A stretch of 64,000 bases of DNA, taken from positions 104,056 to 168,055 of the forward strand of contig JADFUC010000230.1 in NCBI GenBank assembly GCA_019722365.1. Reading direction: 5' to 3'. The stretch comes from Lithospermum erythrorhizon. Taxonomy: Eukaryota > Streptophyta > Magnoliopsida > Boraginales > Boraginaceae. The notes beneath the pieces were generated by a model. That model was given only the letters and a program-made list of their open reading frames with translations, made no database searches and was not told where the DNA came from. This document shows positions 47,282 through 59,656 of the stretch, piece after piece; position 1 is the first letter of the stretch; every line of letters begins with the position of its first letter. The position numbers and the translations under genes were made by a program.

Positions 47282-49030
47282 ATTGCTCGAAAAATTGGTG
47301 ATCAAGATCTACCACGACCATGGAGCAAATACTCTTTGAAGACACGGGAAAAATTGACCGATAAAGAAAAGGATGTAGAATGACAAAGAAGGGTGTTAGT
47401 GTTAACAAATTCTAATGGTTGGGAAAAGAAGAGCAAAATCAATGAGTGAAATTGATGATCCTCTTCTTCTAGAGTTTCTTGAGGTCATGAAGCCTCTGAC
47501 ACGTCAGAAATTGGGGAAATGATACAATACCAGCTGCCTTTTAGCAGAAAATGTGTTTATGATAACAACAATTTTAAAACTAGAATAGGTGAAGACAAAT
47601 CAAATGTGGCAGATGCCAAGTCATCAGATGTATATGATGAGGGTTTCTGTGTGCAAGATCTAATAGGGAAAAGGCCTCAAAGTCATTTTTGGGTATTGTC
47701 TGACGTGGATTATTTTAAAAGCAGAATAAAGGAGAAGTGGTCAGATTCAGATAGCGACGAGGATGAGGACAATGGTAGTCAAAATGATGATAATGATAGT
47801 TTAGATGGTGATTCAGAGAGTGAGTGTGATGAGGTCAGGGATGTACGGAGTGAATGGAAACATGATTTTTCGAGTGTAGAAACTAAAAGACCCTCTAAAG
47901 AAACAGTTGATAAATTGTCTGGGGCAGCCGCTCGTTTACCAAGTTCAAAAAATGATATGAATGGTCATGATAAAATAGTACGGTTATTTATCCGAAATCT
48001 TCCATACACCACCACGTAAGAAATTATATAAATTGAAATATTCACTTTTTTAATCAGACAAGTAGGTAGTATAATTAAAATATATTAGTGTCTGTATTGA
48101 CATAATCTGTATCTTGTTCAAATACTTTCTTGAAATATTGTAGTGAAGAGGAGCTAGAAGAGCATTTTAGCAAATTTGGTGATATCTCAAGAGGTCCATA
48201 TAGTAATGGATAAAGACAAAAGTGAATTCCGGGCATTGGATACATTCGTTTCTCCTTTCCAGAATCTACAAAAAGGTACATTTTCTGTGTTCTAAGTGAA
48301 ATGTTTACTTTCTTTCCGAGTTTGTGATGGTTCCGTTGCTAGATATTGTGCCCGTGACATTAATCACTTAATGCTATCTAGCCATTTTGGTGCCCGTTCT
48401 CATATTCATATACATGGATATGGAAGGTTTTTCTGCTTTGAAATGATCCATACAAATGTGTATTATGCATTTATGCTCTTCCTTTACCAATTTCATTTAC
48501 TCTGAAGTATTCTCTCTATTCATTTTTCCTGGGTTGCCAAGATCTTGTACTTTAGATAAGTACTTGGATCATTGACAAATGGTACTTGGTAGGTAATCAA
48601 CAATTTTTGCCTTTTTAGAAATTTATAACTGGATTACCACATGTATCAGCTTGATTTCTCTGATTCTTAATAATTATTCCTTAAGATTGAATGGCTTCCT
48701 TCTGTTTATCCTTTATGGTTTATATTTTTTGTGGGAAACACTTTTTGCATACGCTTAAAATTTGTTGGTGAATAATTGTATTTCTATGGTAAGTGTGATG
48801 ATATTTATTTTAGGGCTTTGGAAGAACTGGATAATTCAATCTTCAAGGTAGACTGTTGCATGTGATGCCCAGCAGCTAGAAAGACTTCTGAAACAAGAGT
48901 TAGTTGCAACTTGCTATTTAGGATTACATGTTTTTGTTATGTTGATATTCTATAGCCACAAATATTACGATAATAAAGAATCTATGCTTTGCATTGCTTG
49001 CACCTTACAGAATGAATGCTTTAGTCAGGC

Positions 49031-51615
49031 CTATAACGTTCACGGAAAAAAAAGGTAATTTTTCGGTCGGTGAGGCCGAGATATTATAAATAATTTGATG
49101 ATAATATTATTTCGTAAAATTTTTTAAGCCGAGTGCATTTATAATTTAGTAGTTTTGCTATGGAAAATTTTATCTTTGGAATCGAGGTTCGTTGAGATTT
49201 AAATACGGAAGCCAGGAGAAATTAAGCAAAGCCGAGCGGAATTTCGAGTTTTTAAATATCTCTTCATACTGTCCTCCACATCGTCACAAGCAACATCGTC
49301 TTCCCTCTTTCTCCTTTGGTGGCGAGATTTCCTTTCCACTCCCCTCTTGAATTTTTTAATAAGATTCTATAACTTACGATTGTCCTTAGTTCGAGATATA
49401 GTTTATAGAATATCGTTATCCCCATCATTCTCTTCGAGTTAAGGTAAGAAAGTTCAAGTTTTTTGGGATATTTCTTGGGTTTTGACATAGTTGACTTTTA
49501 GTTGACTCTTCCATAATTTAATTTTATGATGTTTCTTAGTTGATTTATGGGTTCTACTTGAGTAGCCTTATAAGTGATTAATTCATGACTTAGAAGTCGT
49601 TTGAGGATGTTATGCATTTGGGTTGACTTTTAGGTTTCGGTTGACTTTTGGGTTGATATTTTCTAAGACTTTAAATGTGTAGGAGAGTTATGTTGGGACC
49701 TTATTATAGTTATTGTGATATTAAATTGGTGATTTAAAAATTGATTAAAGGGAGTTATGTTGAAAAAGTGTGAAGATTCCATGTTGAGTTATAATTGATA
49801 TTTGAATTATAGGTTGTTAATTATGGACTCTTTGATTAACTAAAATGACTTATAAAGTTGATTTGTAATGATTAAGTAATAAGATGGAATTTTAGAGGAT
49901 CGATTGGGTTGTGTCCGATGGGATTATGAATTCGATAGTTTATCATCATGTTAATTTGTTTAGAGATAGTTCCTACAGAGTTGGTTATGTATCTTAGAGC
50001 GTCGGTATATTAGTAGGTCTTGAGTATACTTTTACGGGTGTTTGTTTAGGGGCGTGATCGTGGAAAAGGGCCGATTACCTTGATTGTGTTGAAGGTTTTG
50101 TGGTAGCTAGCGGAGGTGAGTACTTATCTCACCGGGTGTTGCTGCGTATTCATTTTAAAAATTGGCCTTGAAGACATGTTATTGTGTTATGATTAAACCA
50201 AAGAATGATATACATATGGTATTTGTATGATGATTATGTGTGATTGCATTTGTGTGAGCCATGAAATATAATTATGTGATTATATTACATGGCGTTGAAT
50301 TGCTTGAGGTAGTAATAGCTTGAACTTGACTTATATTTAGAATTTCTATGGCCTTGTCGGCAACATGGCCTTGCTTGTCGGCACTTAGCAGTGCAGCTGG
50401 CACTTGTAGGCGGTGTGTTTGACTTAATTGTCGGATGTTTAATTTGTGTGCTTGGATATTGTTTGGAGTAAGTAGGTTGTGAAGGTGGTGGTTGGGAGGT
50501 TATGTGACTTGAGGTAACTTGAGTATCGAGGATTTGGCTTTATGTTGGAATGATTTAGGGTTAGGTGACTACTCCTTCCTTGCGAGATATGCGGCAATAA
50601 TGGCCTTATACTTGGGTAAGAGCGGTGTACCCTTATACTTGAGTATAGAAGCGGTGGTGCCTACTTGGTATGTAGGCGGTGTGCCTTGTACTTAGTGTAT
50701 GAAGTGCGATGTGCCTTACTTTTTGTGTATAGAGATGCCGTTTTTGGCCTTATCTTTACTTGATTATAAGTCTTGGGGAGTAATTATTGATTAGTCCGTT
50801 CCTGCTTGCGGGTAAGACGGATTGAGTATATCTTGCGTTAGAGGTTGGTATCTTGGTGGGGATATGAGGCGAGGAGGTTTGATGACTAGAGTTTTAATCG
50901 TAGTTGAGCCTATTGATTTCTTTTACGGGAAGTGTGTGCTTGCTTTGAAACCTTTTATTATATGTTCATGTATTATATGCGAGACTTCACAGCCTGGAAT
51001 CATGTTGCTTTTGACCTTTTTGGAAGTAGTCTGGATATATGTATTTTATTCATATTTGACTATTATATTATTGATTGACTCGTTCCGTATGTTAAGTTCA
51101 CCCCGTGTTAAGTTTCACTATGGCCTTGAGCACACCCGCACCCCGCGTTAGGGCGGCATTTCGTTTGTGCGGGTTGTGAGGCGGATTGAGCCGAGGTTGC
51201 TTGAGTTTCGTTCAGTGGCTAGGTGGCGTCGGGTGGCGATGGATCGCTCGCGGTTTGATTTTGATGTGTTGTCAAGCTGTTTTGATTGTTGTATTTTCCT
51301 TTTTGAAGCTTTAGCCTTGTCATTTGTCCATTTGTATTACAGTGCAGTCTTGGCCTTCTAACTTTTGTAGCCTTACTTGGCATTCTTATTTGGGATATGT
51401 TAGCTATATCAGGTTGATTGGTTAGATGTCGCTTTGATGGATTGTAAATTTTTAAAAGTATGTGATTATTTTTTGGAAATATTATATGTAATCTTTTTTT
51501 TTTGAAGGAAGCGAGTAGTTTTAAAAGCTGAGTCGTCCGTCGGACTTTAGTGATTACAGTGTTAGGATTATAATGACTCTCACCGAGGCGGCCGACACAG
51601 GGCTGGTCGTCCCCA
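49031..51615 (+). repeat. 5' LTR of the gypsy element
   Basis: About 2.6 kb, ending 'tcgtcccca' before the primer site. The inner part matches the LTR at 43524-45880. The left boundary is placed where MRD1-like sequence ends and is good to about 20 bases. Confidence 0.7.
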
Positions 51616-51616
51616 A

Positions 51617-51640
51617 TTTTGAGTATCAGGCTTAGGTTTC
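51617..51640 (+). other. Primer binding site
   Basis: 'ttttgagtatcaggcttagg' is close to the usual TTTTGGTATCAGAGCTTAGG that pairs with initiator Met tRNA, with two small changes. Confidence 0.7.
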
Positions 51641-51739
51641 AGTTACTTGGGTTATTTATTGTGGTTGTGTGCCCTCTTTGTCTTTGGTCGTTGAGAGTGG
51701 TGTCTTTGTATAAATCTGAGGTCTTTTCTTTTTGTTGCG

Positions 51740-54150
51740 TAGGCGGTAGGGATGCCGCACGAGGAGTTCGAGGCGAGGTAGAGCGGAGGTGCCGAGGTAG
51801 GCCCAAAGGAAGCCGGTGGTAGGGAGGCCTTAGTTGTCGATGAGTGCGGCGTGGACCGGCGGGGGGGTCAGGAGTGCCGATCTTGAGCATGTTGAGGGAG
51901 GTTGAGGTAGACCTCGTAAGTATGCTCGGTGGCCGGCAACCAGTCGAATTCCCGAGCAAGTTGTTTGATCGGTTTCACGAAGATCCTCCGAAGTTTTCGA
52001 GGGGTTCACCGGAGGCGGTATTAAGTTAATCCAGGGATATGAAGTCCATCTTTGAGCCGATGGGAATTTGGCAAGAGCGGAGATGAGGAGTGAAGTTGCT
52101 CTTTATAGACTTGAGGGTGCGTGGTGGGAGAACTTTGGAGTGCGTCTCCCAGCTGCCGAGGAGGGGGAGGTTCATGTGTCTGACTGGCGATTTGTTGAAA
52201 TTTCTTGGGAGGTATTGCTTGGAGACCCACATGGCGGCCTTGGAGAGAGGATTTCGTTGACCGGGGTTCGGGTCAATGGAGGCGTATGAGGCGATTTGAA
52301 GTGATTTTACGTAGCATTGCTTCACGATGTTTATCCGGTAGGCGAAGGATATTTGAATTGAGATGGAGTTGGCGTGGGAGATCGTCACCGGATCTCGCGA
52401 TGGTTTTACTGGTTTCGTCTTTGTGAGGAATACGTACGAAGATGGAAATAGGTGGCGAGCCCGGTGGATCGAAGGAGTCGACACGAGAACTTTCTATTCG
52501 GTAGGCGCCCAGGCTGAAGTTCGGAGATGGACCCGGTAGTCGTCTGGCCGAAGTCAGCAGTACTCCAGCGTTATGGCATGCGCTCACTTGCGCGGTTCTA
52601 GCTCAGAGATTGAGAGGGCAGAACCCGGCAATGCGTCTGGCGAAGTCAACGTGCTCGGCGGTTACCCAAGTCATGCCACCGCTCGCGCACGGTGGTGGGC
52701 TGCTTGAAGATCCGGCGGGGTCAGGTAAATCCGGGAGTCAGAGAGGTATTCGGCCCATTACCGTTGTGGTGGAATGGGTAAACGGCGGCGAGTTATCGGG
52801 GAGGCGTGCTTATATTACCGATGCCGGCCGGCCGAGGACATTTGGCAAAGTGTCCCATTTCGAGGAGGTGCTAGTACTTTTAGCACCAGTTGACTGTCGG
52901 CCGGTTGCTCGAAGTCGTGGTGAGGTCGATTCGGCGAGTGGAGGCCGAGGATATGGAGTTGGAGGACTTGAGGAAAGAGTGTAAGTGGGTAGCGGCACGG
53001 CCGGGTACAGTCGAGGCGATTCACGCCGTTATATTAGAGCCTGAGATTTGAGAGTGGTGGCAGTACATTATTTACGTATGATATTGAGGCCCGAGGTGTT
53101 GCGGTGCGGGGCTACGCGTTCTTTGTTTACCGAGTTTTATTTACGCCTTATACGTATGTTGTGTGCCTTTGCTGTTCACTTGAGATTATGACACCCCGGT
53201 AGGGAGTCGGTGTGGTTAGATTGGTATATAGAGAGCGTCACTTTGATTGTTAGGTAATTGAGTTGTCTGTCGATTTACTTCCATTTGAGCTTTCGATTTT
53301 GACACCTCTTGGGTATGGATTGGTTGGGGGAAACATCATGCGTTGATATTCCGATTGCCATCGGAAGGAGATTACTTTTGTGGAGTTCGGGGGCCAGATA
53401 TCCGATTTGAGGCAGAAAGATTTTGCCTTCGAGTTTTGTGTCGACACTTGAGGTAGAGATTGATTAGGAAAGGGGTGTATTGGGTTCTTGGGGTATGTGA
53501 GTTTGATTTTGAGTAGAGAAGAGAGGCGAGGTAGAGGATGTGCGGGTTGTTAGAGAGTTCGAGGATGTCTTTCCTGAGGACTTACCGGGGTTGCCGCCAG
53601 AGAGGGAGATCGAATTTGCTATTGAGGTTATTGCGGAGTACGGCGCCCAATTTTCCACCGTGCAGGGATGGCTCGGCCAGTGCGGGAATTGCGGACTGAG
53701 ATTCACGGATTTGTTGGGCCGAGGGGGGTTAAATGGACGAGTGTATCTCAGGTAAGTGCGCGGTGTTGTTTGTGAAAAGAAGGATGGTTCGATGAGGGCG
53801 TGGGGTGACTATAGGCGGTGAATAAAGTGACCGTAAGACGATACCATTTCGAAATTGACGATTTGTTTGATCAATTTGAGAAGGATGCAAGGTGTTCTCG
53901 AAGATTGATTCTTGATGCAGTTATCGTCGGTTTGAGGATGCAAAGGGGAGGATATTCCGAAATCGGCTTTTCGATCTCGTTATGGGCATTATGATTTTAT
54001 AGTGATGCCATTTTGGATTGACAAATGCACCGGCGGCCTTTATGGATTTGATGAACCCAGGAATATCTTAAGGTTTGTGGTGGCGTATTCATTGATGATA
54101 TTACATTATGTGGATGATTACGCTTCTGATTCCACTTTTTATCGCGATCT
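51740..54150 (+). pseudogene. Degraded gypsy gag-pol
   Basis: Gag: RCRGRPKGS near 51790; DPPKFSRGSPE and KSIFEPMGI at 51980-52070; VALYRLEGAWWENFGVRLPA and EEGEVHVSDW at 52095-52190, the typical gag core. Protease end: LLGMDWLGE near 53310. Reverse transcriptase start: [20 protein letters not shown] at 53545-53610, then KVFSKID near 53890, FGLTNAPAAFMDLMNP near 54010-54060 and a decayed catalytic stretch near 54110 (Y-V-D-D-x in place of F-I-D-D-I). Many frameshifts and stops. Confidence 0.82.
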
Positions 54151-54159
54151 CTGATGGTA

Positions 54160-54890
54160 GGCTAACCATAAGAAGTGTGTCATGAAACACCACGCTTTCT
54201 TTTCAGTATAGGCGAATAAGCATTTATGGCGTCCATAAAAACTGTCAGTACCAAGCGTAGGCGAGAGGCCAGGAGATCTTCCTTGTATATCAAGGAATGA
54301 ATTGAATCCTCTGATATATCGGCTTATACATCATTATACTCCTTTGTGTGACCCAACATATGTCGTTATAATCTGACTTAAAATGGTTTGGTCACTGAGT
54401 CAAAATGAGAGCTTACTTACAGACAGTTATATAATAAGTAAGATGCAGAATTTGTCGAACTTTAAATTTCTAAATAAATATCGCAAGAGACTGAGATATC
54501 ATATCTTCATAGATTCGTTTAGGTCAAATTGACTCGATCATGGACCGGCGGCCATCTGGTATTGATCAGATCACAGGCTAACGTGGAAATCATTTGATGA
54601 CTAATCAAAACATCATGTCATATGATGCTGTCGCCACTAGCCTTGACATACGACTGAGACCTTTAGGCTATCCTGTGTTTCTAGGCTTGAAGAGGTATAA
54701 TCAACAATTACATTATTTGCCTACTGCAGAAAAACATAGAGCTAACCCTGAGGATTTAACTTTTCACTAGGTAGGATACAATACATGTATATTTATATAA
54801 GAGATTTAAACATATAGAGAAGTAAACAAATATACTGAGAATATAAGGAAACAACAATATTCAAATATTCGTTCACATAACATAATAGAT
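54160..54890 (-). other. Non-coding tail of the copia element
   Basis: On the - strand this follows the RNase H end. It has no open frame and a mixed composition, as in the post-pol region of some copia lineages. The boundary with the gypsy element lies about 54150-54200. Confidence 0.45.
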
Positions 54891-54899
54891 ACATCTTGA

Positions 54900-57800
54900 C
54901 TCCACAGCAACCTAGCATATTCCATTATCTAAGACCTATGTTAACATGCTAATCTGCATGCTTTGACTTAGTGGTTTGGTAAAGGGGTCGGCCAGATTGG
55001 CCTCTGTTGCTACTTTACATACTTTGATACCACTTTCTGATAGCGTATCTCTAATTAGTTAGAGTACTTTAGATGCATTGATTGGTTGTGATGTGCTTGG
55101 GGTTCTTTAAGCAGTATCGCCCAGGTATTGGCTAAAAGTAACTCAAGCTGGGATACTTGATGTTAGGTACTACTCTGACTCGGTCACCAAATTTCTCTGA
55201 TCGACGTACTTAACTTGAGGTATTGCCAGTATTTCGGTGCATTGGTAGAGGCCAGCTGACGATACTACTGCTTGGAACTCCTCAGAATCTTTATATACAG
55301 GTTTGAGACAAAATACATACCTAAATTTGGGAGCGATATTGATCTACTGTCGGTTGCTTGGCGTCGGTGTACCCGGTGACTTCTTGGCTTTCGTAAATAC
55401 TCCGCATAGCGAAAGCATCTTTAGTTCTTCTCGGATACTTCCGAGGGATGCGCTTCCTTTTCCTCGATGAGACTTCACAGGAACTAGCTTGAGAAGTATC
55501 ACAGTTTATACTTTCGGTGCACTCTCTAAGACACATGGTCTAAATGCATAACATGGCATACATGATGGATCATATAGCGAGAAGCAAGGTCATCCTTGAG
55601 TTTTTCCATCTAGGCGCTAGTAGTGGGGCCAGTATGCTTTCTGTATCTTGGGCATCTACATGTCTCATGGGGAGATTACCCTTCTTGGGATACTCATGTT
55701 GAACACTTTCTGCGATTACCTTATTCACATAGGTATCTAACAAAGTCAATTAGCCTTCTGGCCCGATGTAAATGGATCTTTATTCCAAGTATATATTGTG
55801 CTTAAAATCCTTCATTGAGAAATATTTTACACATTCAATCCTTGGTGAGTTGGTAAACTCTCGTTGTTTCCAATGATAAGTATGTCATCAACATACGGGG
55901 ACTATAGATGATACATAACTCCGCTTACCTTCTTGTATATACGAGATTCTTTAGTTCTTGATGAAACCAAAATCTTTAATTGATTAAATTCAAAACTAAC
56001 GGATACTGTTAAGACCATAAATGGACCTTTGCAACTTGCACTTCTTAGGTCCTTTAGGACATGTAAAAACCTAAGAGGTTGTACCATATACATCACTCCT
56101 CTAAATTTCCATTTAGGAAAGTAGTCTTTACATTCATTTGCCTGTTTCATAAAGTAAATCGCAGTATAATATTATCGGATAGGACTTAAGCGTAGCCAGC
56201 TGGCGGAAATGGAGTTTCGTCATAGTCACTTAGGTAATTTTGTTTTATTTCGCTATCTATTTGAAAACATCAAGCGTTTCAAAGTCTTTATCATGTTTCT
56301 TCTTGTAAATGCCATTTGCATTCAATGGGGGCAGGGCCCCGTTTGAGTAAAATCAGCAAGGACAGAGCCTTGTTAGGTACATAAATCCGTGATTGCATGG
56401 CTATTATTTGCCATTTGTCGGCATCCTTGCTATTTAGCCGGCTTTCTTTTATAAGAAGTGGGTTCGTAACTTTCAATGATGAAGGATTCACGATACCGGC
56501 GCTGCAGTTAGAGTGGCACGATCCTGTTGGATCTCTAAAAGGTTGGTTTTTCCATAACTTCTGGAGTGGATCAAAGGCTGGATCTTCTATGAAGGCAGGT
56601 TGCCAATTCTTGTGAGTACGTCAGGATGGCCATTAGATTGCTCGACATGAAGCTTAAATCAACTTGAGGCTTCATCAAGATGAGCACCGTTACTTGTAGT
56701 CCTTAGATTGAGATATTCCTTTTTCAAGGAACAACTGCTGTCTTAGCCAATGAATTTTAATTCATCTTGGGTAGAAGTAGTAACCAAGCGTTTCCTTTGG
56801 ATATCTATGAAATAACATTTATCGGATTTGAGGCAAGTTTATCCTTTGTTAATCTCTTAACACCAAGCTGCGGCCATAAATCACGAAACTTAACTTGGGG
56901 AGTCTTCCCAAACCACAGTTCATAGGGGAGTTTTTCTCTGCAGCTTTGGATACATTTGAGGTAGTATCGCTTAGAATTACGCAGTCGCTTTGGTAAGGTG
57001 GGATGGCTCTATGGAGCCGAACCATGGCAAGAAGGGTTCGGTTTTGCCCTTCCGACACCCCGTTATATTGTAGTTCTATTGCGCTCTGCAAGATGAAGTA
57101 TTAAACTTCGTGGCCTAGAATATTCTCCACCTACATCGAGACCGGAGAATCTTTGTTATCTTATTCAATTGGTTTTCCTTCCATTTTGGAACTCCTTGAA
57201 TTTCTCAAAGGACTTCGTGTTTGTGTCTCATCGAGATACACAAAACACGTATCTCTTTATGTCATCGGCAAATATAATGAAGTAGTTACATAATTTTCCC
57301 TCTTGGGGGTATGTTCATTGGTCACATACATCAGGGGTGTTATATGATCCCAATAAATCACTTGTCCTTTCATTGAATCCGATGAAGGGGTAGCACAGTC
57401 ATTTGCCCAAAAAGGTAAAGATTCACACTTATGTCGTATGATTCATAATCGGAAACCTTCAAGTATCCCGCTTTGAGGAGTGGGGAGTTTCTTGATTTGG
57501 TTGCCGTTAATATGACCCCACAATCTGCTTGATGCCATGGGTATGTTTGGTTTAAGTCATTGAAGCATTCCATTTTAAGTTTATGTTATACGACTCAGTC
57601 ATCATGTCACAAAAGCGAATAGACCATTTTTGAAGGGCGGTACCAAATGTTACCCCGTTCTGGTGATCCCTACAAATTCATCGGGGATCTGGCCGAAAAT
57701 GAAAAACCATCATTAACAAAGCGAAGCGAAATAATATTTCACGCAAATTGCGGTACAAAGAAATATAAACGGAGATAAGTTTCAAAACAAAGGCCAAGTG

Positions 57801-58560
57801 GGCAGAATTTAAAGCGATGGATCTACTGCGAGGGCCGCTGACCTCCGGCGCGTAGATCCGTTTCTCTTTCCCGAGTCTTCTACTTGACTTGAGTTCACCA
57901 AAATATTATGACAAATATGAGAACCACAACGATTGTCTAGCACCCAGTAGAATTAAGAAGTTGTACAAACTTCAATAACATATATATACCTTTAGGGTTG
58001 GTGTTTATTAAACCATTTTCTATCTCAGATTAAGATTTCACTACGGGCCCGGCACTTTCGATGACCCTTGAGTTTGCGATAGTGGCGAGATGTCATCTGC
58101 CGGGAAGACACCACTTGCCGCTTCTGCATCTTTGCGGCGTTTACCGTTAGAGCAGCGTCGGTAGAAGTCAAGAGCCTGCTTTGATTCATATCTAAAATTC
58201 ATTAGCATCGACAATGGATTTATTTTTTATGAATTTCGGCTTGATACGCATTCACGCTATAGCCTTTGATGTACCTAGACATATCGACTTCATGAGATCT
58301 CATGGTGATAAAGAACTCTAACTTGAGGCTTATCTGCGTCAGAAGGATACGCATAAGCTTGGCGGATCCATCACCTCGAAGTCTTGTAATCAAAGCTGCG
58401 TATTTCGATTGCGGTCAATGAGGAAGCGAAAGGGGTTCGTATTTCTCATATTATATGCAACTCGCCCCGATTCACTCAAGAGCTTACGATAAATGTTCAT
58501 ACATTGATACTGCATCATCACAGGCACGAAACTTGGCTCCATCAAATAATAAGGCAAATT
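54900..58560 (-). pseudogene. Degraded copia gag-pol
   Basis: On the - strand. Gag: LFDGAKFRACDDAVSMYEHL near 58560-58490. Protease region: CGSHICHN near 57940-57915. Integrase: YNGVSEGQNRTLLAMVR at about 57070-57020, then NSPMNCGLG and LPKLSF, the usual 'P-x-E-L-W-G' area altered. Reverse transcriptase: KDYFPKWKFRGVMYMVQPLR near 56130-56070, RSASCKG, and YVDDILIIG near 55900-55875, with the catalytic Asp pair kept. RNase H: VTGYTDA near 55380 and NLADPFTKPLSQ near 55010-54970. The frame changes repeatedly. Confidence 0.8.
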
Positions 58561-58569
58561 AATTATCAA

Positions 58570-59640
58570 TTAATGTAAATTTAAATTTAAATATATTCCA
58601 CACATGATTAATGGTAATTATTACAATAATTACCAACCTCTTAAATCATGGAATAATTACTTACAAGTAATTAACTTCAGAATTTAAAATTTCAAAAGTT
58701 ATCGTAGAAATATTTTCCAAAAATTAATTAATGAAAATAATTTTGAAAGGAAATATAAATCCAAATTTAATGCCATTCCCAAGATATATATCCAATCATC
58801 TTAATGACAAAATTTATGATTTAACATTTAAAGCTTGAAATTAATAATTACCAATAATTTTAAAACCAAAATAATTACATAAAATACATTTTAGGGTTTT
58901 CTAAAAGCGGACGGCGAACTTGATTCCGGCGCGGATCACTAATTGATAAGTGCCGGCGATTCACCGTATTACGACTTGTGAGCCTACGTTCAGGTGGCGG
59001 GCGTGCAATTCGGCACCCGTGCGTGCCGGGAGGATATCCATGAGATTCGGCGACGATTTTGTGTTTCGGTTTTGATTTTTTCGAATTAATTGCAACTTTT
59101 GTAAAAACGATTGGAGGCTCCTAAAATTCAAAAATTATAGGATTTGACTTGAACATCAGCAATATCATTATTGAACATGTCCAAGTTGAATTTCATCAAA
59201 AACACTAATTTTTCGATTAAACCCAAAACAATCCGGAAATTCAATATTTCTTTGGGTACTTAAAAAATTCAAAAATTTACTGAAAAACATCTAGGATGAA
59301 CCTCAAAAGTCCAGAACACAAAAATTTAATTTAAGCAGCCAATTTTAAAATTTTTTAACCCTCTCATAAAATCGAAAATGATTCTTACCTCATATTCAAA
59401 AAATGCAGGTAATTAATTTTTTAATCTCTTTCAGTGCTAAGAAATAAATTAAATAAGCATCAAATCATCAAAATAAATACATTAAAATGATGATTCAGTC
59501 ATATGAAATATATAAAATGGGTTGATTTTTTCATATTATATATTCATCAATTGAATATATAAATCATGAAAATAATCAAATTAACTTAACTATGTCAATA
59601 CGCGGAAATCAAACTAGATAAAAATCATCAAACTTGAGTA
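58570..59640 (-). other. Long leader of the copia element
   Basis: Between primer site and gag on the - strand. It has a GC-rich block at 58905-59060 and AT-rich sequence on both sides. No ORF. The GC-rich and AT-rich layout recalls the old element at 2-4 kb. Confidence 0.5.
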
Positions 59641-59656
59641 GGCTCTGAGGCCACTA
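59641..59656 (-). other. Primer binding site
   Basis: On the - strand 'gtggcctcagagcc' is a variant of TGGTATCAGAGCC. Confidence 0.65.

Larger units (their letters stand above)
42791..48899 (+). pseudogene. MRD1/RBM19-like multi-RRM gene, 5' part only, decayed
   Basis: MRD1 (yeast) and RBM19 (human) are nucleolar proteins with five or six RRMs that act in 18S rRNA processing. Pieces: 42791 to about 42902, RRM1 start; the expected ATG of 'atgagtcgg' reads ttg, followed by VKNLPKY and, one frame over, ERLEEFFS. 43065-43179, RRM1 end: GKSKQFGFVGFRSEEEAHDA (RNP1) then DTCRITCE. 47282-48015: IARKIGDQDLPRPWSKYSL, then after frame slips DPLLLEFLEVMKPLTRQKLG, an acidic SDSDEDED run, and RLFIRNLPYTTT (RNP2 of the next RRM). 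48144-48275: EEELEEHFSKFGDIS and, one frame over, GYIRFSFPEST. 48814 to about 48899: ALEELDNSIF, then one base short. Introns and splice sites persist (acceptors ttgttag, ttgtag, tttag), so it is not a processed copy. The intron 43180-47281 holds a gypsy LTR; a gypsy element begins about 130 bases after the last exon and the C-terminal RRMs are absent. Probably a dead duplicate. Confidence 0.82.
49031..54150 (+). mobile_element. Ty3/gypsy retrotransposon, chromovirus-like, 3' part missing
   Basis: In order: a long LTR (about 49031-51615), primer site, gag, protease and the first half of reverse transcriptase, ending near 54150 where - strand copia sequence takes over. RNase H, integrase and the 3' LTR are not present. 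It abuts the MRD1 remnant. Confidence 0.8.

Noticed and set aside
50822..51151. 109-codon + strand frame
   Set aside because: Lies inside the gypsy LTR and has no recognisable domain.
52026..52484. 152-codon - strand frame
   Set aside because: Antisense shadow of the gypsy gag, which is recognisable on the + strand.
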